The position numbers were made by a program, and so were the translations under genes. Shown piece by piece: positions 55,795 to 64,000 of a stretch of DNA of 64,000 nucleotides. The stretch's first letter is position 1; the number at the start of each line of letters is the position of its first letter. Origin of the DNA: Sebastes aleutianus (taxonomy: Eukaryota > Chordata > Actinopteri > Perciformes > Sebastidae); NCBI GenBank assembly GCA_916700875.1, contig CAKAKS010000282.1, positions 147,001-211,000 of the forward strand, written 5' to 3'. The notes beneath the pieces were generated by a model, which saw only the letters and a list, made by a program, of their open reading frames with translations, had not been told where the DNA came from and did no database searches.

Positions 55795-56750
55795 GAACAG
55801 GCCTTAGCCATTGGTTTTGGTTTCCAACGACCAGACTGGACCCAGACGAACAGGACAAAGGCATGAATGAACAGCTATATTTTAGAGAAAATGGGTTTCT
55901 TTCTAAAATGCCTACAGGGCAGTTTGGCAGTCAGCGGAGGTGTGAGACGATGACAGGATCACGAAGTGAGCAGCGTGTCTGGAGTTGAACCCAGACTAAA
56001 CTGCAGCAGATGATAACGGTCACTTTTGGCTCATCTCTTCCTGGCAGCTCACTGACGACGCCATAATCACTGCGATGGAGATTTAATCAACGCTCCGCTC
56101 CCTCCAGTCAAACCATCAAACCATTCTCATCATCGCTGACACAGATCGCTTCACAGATGAGTGATGCTCTCTCCATGTTTTGTTTCTTCTTTTTATCATT
56201 TTATCTCCTCCACTTAATTAGAGGTCATCGTGATGAAGGAGACAAGAACACAATGCATATACAAACCATGCAGCCACATTAAACATATTATAACTGAGCA
56301 CACACACTAGTAGAAACACTCCTCATGCTACACGTAGACACAAACACTCAGCATGTGTACAGAACACACACACAAACAAACACATGCAGGCCTAATTTGC
56401 TGCTTGTCAGCCCGGAGCGAATCGGTTAGCGAGACAAATCTCACAGTTAAACCAGAATATCACGACTGACACTAGTTAACGGGAGGAAACAAAGGATGGA
56501 TGAGGATGAAGATGTGACCGAGTAGGAGGAAACAGAAAGAGGGGGAGGCTGTGAGTGAGAAAGGGAGGAACCGAGAGAAACCCAGAGGAACCCAGAGGAA
56601 CCTGACCTGAAATGCATGAAAAAGGAGGTCTATGAACACTGGATCCGAATGAGAAGACAGTTATATATATATTGTTGTGGGGAGATTTTTTTCTTACTCT
56701 TTTGGACCTAATGGACCTTTTCAGACACAACGCGACAATGGCAACAAAAC
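55795..56750. other. no gene recognised
   Basis: Mixed low-copy sequence with a short CA-rich stretch near 56290-56385. No exon supported. Confidence 0.45.
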
Positions 56751-56754
56751 TTTT

Positions 56755-57215
56755 CTCTGCGTTGAGTGAGTGCAGCAAAGGCAGCCAAGCACGAGTGTAG
56801 CAAAGCACGAGTGCAGCAAAGGCAGCAAAGGCAGCAAAGCACGAGTGCAGCAAAGGCAGCAAAGCACGAGTGCAGCCAAGCACAAGTGCAGCAAAGGCAG
56901 CAAAGCACGAGTGCAGCAAAGGCAGCAAAACATGAGTGCAGCAAAGCCAGCAAGGCACGAGTGCAGCATGGCACGAGTGCAGCAAAGACAGCAAGCACGA
57001 GTACAGCAAGCACGAGTGCAGCAAAGCACGAGTGCAGCAAACCACGAGTGCAGCAAAGGCGGCAAAGCACGAGTGCAGCAAAGCACGAGTGGAGCAAAGC
57101 ACGAGTGCAGCAAAACGCTAGTGCAGCAAAGCACGAGTGCAGCAAAGGCAGCAAGCACGAGTGCAGAAAAGCACAAGTGCTGCAAAGGCAGCAAAGCACG
57201 AGTGCAGCAAAGCGC
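56755..57215 (+). repeat. minisatellite, agcacgagtgcagcaaaggc type
   Basis: Combination of 15- and 9-base modules (aagcacgagtgcagc, aaaggcagc). All frames stay open for 150-200 codons on both strands because module lengths are multiples of three without stops. GC-rich compared with its surroundings. Confidence 0.93.
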
Positions 57216-57217
57216 TA

Positions 57218-57335
57218 GTGCAGGAAGAGTACTTTTACTTTTGGTACTTTAAGTATATTTTGATGCCAATTATTGTTTTTTACTTTTACCTGAGTATGAT
57301 TTTGGAAGCAGGACTTTTACTTGTAACAGAGTATT
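57218..57335 (-). repeat. dispersed ggagtaaaagta element, reversed
   Basis: gagtacttttacttttggta, acttttacctgagtatgatt and ggacttttacttgtaacaga. Same family as 23450-23575. Confidence 0.55.
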
Positions 57336-57439
57336 ATTACACTGTAGTAAATTGCAACCAACTGAATCATCTTTATATAAATTCATACGATCCAAGACGA
57401 GGAGAAGCTGCATCTAAATGTAGCAGACAGTTTATCTAA

Positions 57440-57945
57440 TGGATGAGCTGTCAGTTATCACGATGTGTTTGTGAGAGAGAAAACTAAATAGAGAAAGAGA
57501 GCGAGAGATACTAGAGGAGCAGAGCAGGCACATTTATGTAAATGTTCAGTCTTTGGGTTGATGATGAGCCCAGTTCGTCATAAACGAAAATAAAAAGATG
57601 GAGGGAAGAACGAGAGATACATTAACGAGGGTGAAGAGAGCGTGAAGGAGAGGAAGAGAAAGACAGCCAGAGATCATTAGATGTGGTTGAATGCTGATGC
57701 AGAGCGGCTCATGTCTCACAGATAATAAGGCTGTCTATATTATAATGTTCCCAGTAACATCATCAATATGTGACGGCATTTTACACCCATCTACGCTCTG
57801 AATGTACACTCACACACAGATATCTAAGGGAGGAGAAGAGGAGAATGAACATGTAGATGAGGAAGATGATGTCTCTGTGATGTAGTACACTAATTAACCA
57901 GCAGGGGGAGATGAAGGATCAGCTCAGCTAATTTAATGACTAGAC
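57440..57945. other. no gene recognised
   Basis: Purine-rich low-copy DNA with no exon supported. Confidence 0.4.
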
Positions 57946-57951
57946 AGATAA

Positions 57952-57993
<42 letters not shown>
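57952..57993 (+). repeat. (GATA)n microsatellite
   Basis: About ten GATA units. Confidence 0.95.
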
Positions 57994-57994
<1 letters not shown>

Positions 57995-57999
57995 TTTTA

Positions 58000-59405
58000 A
58001 AGGTCTAAAATCATAGTTTAACATCCAAAATCACCTTAGATCTCAGTTTAACCTCTTAGATACCCTTAAATCACAATTTAATGAATCTCAGTTTGACACC
58101 TTAAATTATCTTAAATCTTGGTTTAACGCTTTAAATCACCTTAAATCTCAGTTAAATGCCTTTAATCATCTTATATCACCTTCAATAGTTTTAAATCTCA
58201 AATCTTATCTTATCTCAAATCTTCAATCAATTTAAATCACATAAATCATCTTAAATCTTGGTTTAACGCTTTAAATCACCCTAAATCTCAGTTTCCATCC
58301 ATCCATCTGCAACCGCTTATCCCGTTAGGGGTCGCGGGGGGGCTGGAGCCGATCCCAGCCGACATTGGGCGAAGGCGGGGTACACCCTGGACAGGTCGCC
58401 AGTCCATCACAGGGCTGACACATAGAGACAGACAACCATTCACACTCACATTCACACCTACGGGCAATTTAGAGTCAACAATTAACCTAACCTGCATGTC
58501 TTTGGACTGTGGGAGGAAACCGGAGTACCCGGAGAAAACCCACGCTAACACGGGGAGAACATGCAAACTCCACACAGAAGGGCCCCAAGCCAGATTTGAA
58601 CCTGCAACCCTCTAGCTGTGAGGCGCCAGTGCTAACCACTGCACCACCGTGCAGCCTAAATCTCAGTTTAAACACCTTAAATCACCTTGAATCATCTTAA
58701 ATTTCAGTTTAACGCCTTGAATCATCTTCCATCTTAGTTTAACGCCTTAAATCACCTTAAATCGCAGTTTGAAATCTTAAATCATCTTAAATCTCAGTTT
58801 AACGTTTTAAATCACCTTAAATGTCAGTTTAACACCTTGAATCATCTTAAATCTCAGTTTAACGCCTAGAATCATCTTAAATCTCAGTTTAAAAGTCTAA
58901 AATCGCTTTAAATCTCAGTTTAATGCCTTTAATCATCTTAAATCACCTTCAATAATTTTAAATCACAAATCTTATCTTATCGCAAATCTTAAATCAATTT
59001 AAATCACATAAATCATCTTAAATCTTGGTAGAATGCTTTAAATCACCTTAAATCTCAGTTTAAACACCTTAAATCACCTTGAATCATCTTAAATCTCAGT
59101 TTAACGCCTTGAATCATCTTAAATCTCAGTTTAAAGGTCTAAAATCATCTTAAATCTCAGTTTAACGCCTAGAATCATCTTAAATCTCAATTTAACGTTT
59201 TAAATAACCTTAAATGTCAGTTTAACGCCTTGAATCATCTTAAATCTCAGTTTAACGCTTTAAATCCCCTTAAATGAGAGTTTAATGCCTAAATTACCTT
59301 AAATCTCAGTTTAACGACTTGAATCACCTTAAATATCAGTTTAAAGGTCTAAAATCATCTTAAATCTCAGTTTAACGCCTAGAATCATCTTAAATCCAAG
59401 TTTAA
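58000..59405 (+). repeat. 30-bp minisatellite, aaatctcagtttaacgcctt type
   Basis: About 35 degenerate units of cttaaatctcagtttaacgc plus cttgaatcat, interrupted by an inserted element at 58295-58656. Confidence 0.9.
58295..58656 (-). mobile_element. dispersed element inserted in the minisatellite, 362 bp
   Basis: Starts ccatccatccatctgcaacc and contains gtcgccagtccatcacaggg, tttggactgtgggaggaaac and acatgcaaactccacacaga. Flanked on both sides by taaatctcagttt (58282-58294, 58657-58669): a 13-bp target duplication, or simply the host repeat. I recognise a widespread fish repeat; class not assigned. A fragment is at 63270-63335. Confidence 0.75.
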
Positions 59406-59409
59406 CACC

Positions 59410-59755
59410 TGGATGTTCCGGCGGGACTTTGTGTCATCACAACCAGCCACTCATGATCCAGTATGCAACTTGCACAACTTATCAGACTAAAAATCTTATT
59501 CAAATCAGAGTATATTCACGTTAAATCATGTGCGGCAAACCGTAAAGATAAGTAAATGAAGGTCAAACACAGCAGAGGTAGAGGTCACACACTCCTCTTG
59601 TTGTACATCATTCATTATGAAAACACATGTCGTCTTCTTGGCTTCTTCTTATATGGTAGCATACCACAGTGTGTGTGTGTTGACGTGCATGTAGACACTG
59701 GTTAAACTCAGCCATTCGAGCCAAATTTTACACACAAACACACCCAAACACACAC
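59410..59755. other. no gene recognised
   Basis: Low-copy sequence between the minisatellite and a CA repeat. Confidence 0.4.
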
Positions 59756-59756
59756 A

Positions 59757-59758
59757 CA

Positions 59759-59797
<39 letters not shown>
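59757..59797 (+). repeat. (CA)n microsatellite
   Basis: About 20 CA units after an interrupted stretch from 59730. Confidence 0.95.
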
Positions 59798-59799
<2 letters not shown>

Positions 59800-60235
59800 G
59801 TCACAACGCTTTCACATCAACGAGCGGCTGTTCTGGAAAATGTCACCCACTCGTACAGATGAACAACCCTCTCTCTCTCTCTCTCTTCTCTCTTTCCACT
59901 CTCATTTCATCTCCTCTTGTTTCCTCTTCTCCCGCTCGTTCATCCATCTGTGCTTCCTTTTCTTTCCTCTCTTTTCAATCCCCACCTCCACCTCCACCTC
60001 CATCTCCATCCTTTATTCCTCTCATGTCCCTCTCCCTGTCCCTTTCCTCTCCTCTCTGCCGTTCCATTCATCTCTTCATGATGATCCAGTAATTGAATCA
60101 GTGCGTCCCATGGATACCGACTCCCACACACGCTGGGAGGAACAATCACACACACACACACACTGTCCAGACCACAGCAGGAGCAGCGACAGCGGCACCA
60201 GGTGTGTCTGTGTTATGATGGATTATACGTGTCCC

Positions 60236-60238
<3 letters not shown>

Positions 60239-60281
<43 letters not shown>
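60239..60281 (+). repeat. (CA)n microsatellite
   Basis: About 21 CA units. The region 59840-60320 is open in several frames but is low complexity (pyrimidine-rich then CA). Confidence 0.95.
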
Positions 60282-60282
<1 letters not shown>

Positions 60283-60464
60283 ATTCACTCCCATTGGACC
60301 AGTTAACACCAGACAAGATTAATACTGTACATGCAGTACATACACGTATAAGGCTGGCCTCACACACTGTTCGTAGCTATACCTATACAAAAAGTAATGC
60401 ACTGTAATTTGTTTTTATTCCACGAATCCAATTTGTGTGTTCGAGGAAATATAAAGAGCGGTGC

Positions 60465-61345
60465 ATGCCGTGTAGGGAGGAGGTCGGGATGGATGGGTGG
60501 GTCAAAAAACACCAGACTTTTCACCCAGGAGACCAGCGATCGTGTCCCGTGTGAAACCAGAAGTCAATGTTGATTTATTTGTCACGTAACTTCCGTAGTT
60601 ATATGTTAAGCCAAATCATGACATTTTCCTAAACTTAACTAAGTAGTTTTCTTACCTAAACCTAACCAAATCAATCTTTTCCTAAGCCAAACTAAGTAGT
60701 TTCCTTACCTAAACCTAACCAAATCAATCTTCTCCTAAACCTAACTAAGTCGTTTTTTTACCTAAACCTAACCAAATCAATCTTCTCCTAAGCCTTACTA
60801 AGTAGTTTTCTCACCTAAACCTAACCAAATCAATCTTCTCCTAAACCTAACTAAGTAGTTTTCTTACCTAAACCTAACCAAATCAATCTTTTCCTAAGCC
60901 AAACTAAGTAGTTTCCTTACCTAAACCTAACCAAATCAATCTTCTCCTAAGCCTTACTAAGTAGTATTCTTACCTAAACCTAACCAAATCGATCTTTTCC
61001 TAAGCCTAACTAAGTAGTTTTATTACCTAAACCTAACCAAATCAATCTTCTCCTAAACCTAACTAAGTCGTTTTTTTACCTAAACCTAACCAAATCAATC
61101 TTCTCCTAAGCCTTACTAAGTAGTTTTCTCACCTAAACCTAACCAAATCAATCTTCTCCTAAGCCTAACTAAGTAGTATTCTTACCTAAACCTAACTAAA
61201 TCGATCTTTTCCTAAGCCTAACTAAGTAGTTTTATTACCTAAACCTAACCAAATCAATCTTCTCCTAAACCTAACTAAGTAGTTTTCTCACCTAAACCTA
61301 ACCAAATCAATCTTCTCCTAAGCCTAACTAAGAAGTTTTATATAT
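60465..61345 (+). repeat. satellite-tailed dispersed element, copy 3
   Basis: Head gatggatgggtgggtcaaaa, ccaggagaccagcgatcgtg, gtgaaaccagaagtcaatg; tail of about 13 units of 53 bp (cctaaacctaaccaaatcaa, tcttctcctaagccttacta, agtagttttctta). Confidence 0.9.
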
Positions 61346-61349
61346 AATA

Positions 61350-62600
61350 TACAACAATATAAGTTGTAAGTTGCCACAAACACATAGGCACAGTTTGCGT
61401 TGGTTCAGGGGGCTCACCGAACCCCCTAGAAATGCATCTTAGATTTGTTTTTATAGTAACGCAGAACTAGTAATTTATTATAATAATGAATAATATTGAC
61501 CTTGATGTGTCTTCATATTGACGTAATAAGAAACCAACAAGAAAGACGATATCTTGATTGTCCACACACCGTTAAATGTGCACTTTAAAGTTTTTAAGTG
61601 AAACATTTTGTAATTAAATGATGTTTGTTGGAGACTTAAACTAGTAAACTTGAGTTCACTCGTCTGTCTGCCTCTTTAAAGTCCGCTGCTCCTCAACCTT
61701 CCCTCCATGAAGCACTCGAGGTCATCATTAACTTTCAGCGCAGGTCTACCTGGACCTTCAGAGCCTCTTCAGCATTCAGGCCGCAGCCTCCGACTCCAGC
61801 TGGTCTCTCCACCTGCTGGGACCCGCCCCCCCTTAGGGGGTGTGATTGACAGCTCTATTAGCAAGAGAGCCATGGATAAAGGTCTTAAACTCTGTAAAAC
61901 ACTATTTATATACCTTTGAAAAGGTGTACTATTGCTAATGCATTCATGTGTAAGTAGCATTCTATAGCTGCTGGAGCTAATTTAACAGTTTTATATACGG
62001 TTGAATGAATGCATCATATTCTATAAAATCCTCATATGTTTTGTGTAAAAACATCTTAATCTGCAAAGTGACTAAAGCTGTAAAATAAATGTAGTGGAGT
62101 AGAAGGTACATTTACTCTAGTACTGTACTTTTGAATACTTGTATGCTGCAGTAGTACACTATCTAAAATTGCTTCCACAGTGACGAACTCCAACATTAAA
62201 AATGCTCCTAAATGAGAAAGTTTGTGACCCGGCAGCCATGTTGAGATCAGTTGAGGAAACACCAAGCAATAGCCAATAGGAACGCTCTCTCTCTGAAATG
62301 ACCTGTGATTGGTCAAAGTCTCCCGTCACGGGATGGATTATTTAAAGCCTGAAAACAGAGCCATGAGGAGGTGCAGAAGTCTATTCTTCTTTGGTCTTTT
62401 TTTAAATTTTATAATTTTTTTAAAGTTTTATTTTATTTTTATAATTTTGTATAATTAATTTATGTAATTATTTTTTTAAATATTTTTTATAATTTAATAT
62501 TGTAATATAATATTACAAAATATATTTATTTAATCAAAAATCTTCCAGATTGCCCCTTTAAGTAACATTCTGAATTCAGGACTTTTACTTGTAGTGGAGT
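61350..62600. other. no supported gene; AT-rich with dispersed fragments
   Basis: 61690-61860 is GC-richer and could hide an exon, but nothing is recognisable. A gtagtggagtagaaggtac fragment is at 62088-62110. 62390-62530 is a T/A-rich low-complexity block. Confidence 0.4.
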
Positions 62601-62925
62601 ATTTTTAAACTGTGGTATACTGCTGTACTCTGCTCCTCTGTCTGCCTTCACTCACACACCGCGCTCGTTCTCGCTCTTTCGCTCCACTCTCACGTGCATG
62701 CGCGCACACTCCACACTGCAGAAGAGTTAGTTTAGCTCTGAGAATATCTAGTGAATGTATAGTGGACGTTTGTGCAGAAATAACTGCTGCAGCTCCTCCA
62801 GACCAACAGAGGTTTCCCGTGTCTTGTGAAGTGACGGGGCTCCGCAGAGAGAAACGTTATCGTCTCCGACCAAAACTCCGGTGTCTCCCCTGTTCCCTCC
62901 GGCCGCGGTCGGGAGGCTGAGGTAG
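62600..62925 (+). promoter_or_regulatory. possible GC-rich alternative promoter or exon
   Basis: CpG-containing sequence (ctccggccgcggtcgggagg) ending in ggctgag|gtagga, a possible splice donor at about 62921. It could be an alternative first exon of the gene starting near 63770. Speculative. Confidence 0.25.
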
Positions 62926-63269
62926 GAAAAGCCAACAATAGGATCAGCATTGATTCATGGAGAGACCTTCGTCTGGTCAGCTAACATTACTGCCAAGCAG
63001 CTGAAATATAGAGTGATATTGTGCTTTCAGCTGATGTGTGTCTCCTCACTGTGTTGAGCGATGCTCGTTCATGTCTATGTAGAGCGAACACAAGCGCCAG
63101 CAACAGGACGCTGACTTTCGTTGGCCACAGGTGTCGCTGTTAACAAGCATTTCTGAAGGTTACAAGCAGTCCCTTTTAAAGCAATAAAAATGCATTGCGT
63201 TTTATGAACGTGCTGTGTGTCTTGTAAAAAGTATTACTAATAAATATAACTGTCGAATAAAGATAGTTT

Positions 63270-63335
63270 GCATGTTCTCCCTGTGTTAGCGTGGGTTTTC
63301 TCCGGGTTCTCCGGTTTCCTCCCACAGTCCAAAGA
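63270..63335 (+). repeat. fragment of the 58295-58656 element, opposite orientation
   Basis: gcatgttctccctgtgttag, cgggttctccggtttcctcc and cacagtccaaagatatgcag are the complement of 58495-58563. Confidence 0.85.
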
Positions 63336-63447
63336 TATGCAGAAATGCAAAATCAAAAGTAAGCTTTATATTTTACCATTTTATTTGATAGTATTCAATA
63401 GAGAGGATATATAGGTGGTGGTGTAGCCTGTAGCTCCAGGTTTACTG

Positions 63448-63449
63448 AG

Positions 63450-63480
<31 letters not shown>

Positions 63481-63481
63481 G

Positions 63482-63526
<45 letters not shown>

Positions 63527-63527
63527 C
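63448..63527 (+). repeat. (GA)n microsatellite
   Basis: About 35 GA units with interruptions, directly upstream of the putative first exon. Confidence 0.95.
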
Positions 63528-63737
63528 TCGTGTCCCTCCTCTCCTCTTTCAGCAGACATCAGGATGATGAAGAAGAAGCAGCATCACAACCAGCTCCGTC
63601 TCTGTCCAGGTGACGAGAGGAGGACGAGCTGATCTGAGAAGAAGAAGAAGAAGAAGGACCAGGAGGAAGAGGAGGAGGAGGAGGAGCAAATCCCGCGAGA
63701 GAAGCAGTAGAAGCAGAGGAAGACAGACAGACGCAGA

Positions 63738-63878
63738 TATATAAACACGCAGAGAACAGGAGCAGCCGCATGCACGTGAGGTGCGTGAGACCCCCGTGGA
63801 GAGGGGACTAATAATCGATCATTTACCGGAGAGACGGTTATTATTTTTCTGTTTTTTCTTCAACACGGAAAAGACAAG
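63738..63878 (+). promoter_or_regulatory. putative promoter and 5' noncoding exon of an off-window gene
   Basis: TATA-like gatatataaacacgc at 63737-63751, then about 120 bases ending in cacggaaaagacaag|gtaaga, a strong donor (63878/63879). GA repeat and purine-rich DNA precede it. No start codon with a long frame follows, so coding exons would lie beyond 64000. Gene identity unknown. Confidence 0.45.
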
Positions 63879-64000
63879 GTAAGAAACACCAAAAACAGCG
63901 ACCTGCTGCTTTCTCTCTTTTCTTCCTCTCTATCTCTCAAAATCCGGATTAAACAGCCTCTAATTAACACCTGTTAATTAGCTTCTTAATTGATTAATTA

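Noticed and set aside
56476..57252. Several overlapping open frames of 150-208 codons rich in Ala/Leu/Cys or Ser/Lys
   Set aside because: They arise from a minisatellite whose modules are multiples of three; all frames are open on both strands.
58288..58700. Open frames of 62-95 codons
   Set aside because: They fall inside a widespread non-coding dispersed element.
1..64000. tRNA, rRNA or snRNA genes
   Set aside because: Looked for cloverleaf A/B-box patterns and conserved rRNA words while reading; none stood out. A covariance-model scan was not possible.

Overview
The window looks like nuclear DNA of a teleost fish, probably a percomorph. It has intron-containing genes with GT/AG junctions, many microsatellites and minisatellites, short hAT-type DNA transposons with 8-bp target duplications, and dispersed repeats of kinds I associate with bony fish. 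There are no bacterial operons. This assignment is from content; no search was run.

Left end (1-2,900): a three-coding-exon gene on the minus strand encodes a small type I membrane protein with one Ig V-like domain. From about 2,300 to 9,390 there is no supported gene. This stretch holds AT-rich repeats, a 68-75 bp minisatellite (7,664-8,605) and the first copy of a noncoding element that recurs near the receptor genes.

Core (6,236-48,663): a cluster of eight intact, closely related, intronless-in-coding 7TM receptor genes. Plus-strand genes are at 9,699, 13,390, 19,779, 29,673 and 47,761; minus-strand genes end at 31,806, 38,697 and 43,456. There is also a truncated, stop-containing copy (37,127-37,450) and a relic made of an orphan first exon (about 24,343-24,409) plus a decayed start (26,355). 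The intact genes share one architecture: a noncoding first exon, one 5' UTR intron, and the whole coding region in exon 2. The proteins are rhodopsin-like in the E/D-R-Y/H region but lack the usual TM3 Cys, CWxP and NPxxY. They instead share an N-terminal Cys, a Cys at the top of TM2, a Cys at the start of TM7, and near-invariant intracellular blocks. A conserved TTTGATTTGAAT-containing block lies upstream of most of them. Tandem duplications built the array: an older one (genes 2 and 3) and a recent one of about 6.5-6.9 kb (gene 5 unit and gene 6 unit). In both young pairs protein differences outnumber silent ones and concentrate in outward-facing and membrane parts. Genes 5 and 6 are more different in coding sequence than in flanking DNA. 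Diversifying chemoreceptor-like evolution or gene conversion could explain this.

Right part (48,700-64,000): mostly gene-poor, repeat-rich DNA. It includes a 1,151-bp hAT-type element with perfect 8-bp target duplications (54,636-55,786), several minisatellites, and a dispersed element inserted into a 30-bp tandem array (58,295-58,656). At the extreme right a TATA-like box, probable 5' noncoding exon and splice donor (63,738-63,878) suggest the start of another plus-strand gene whose coding exons lie outside the window.
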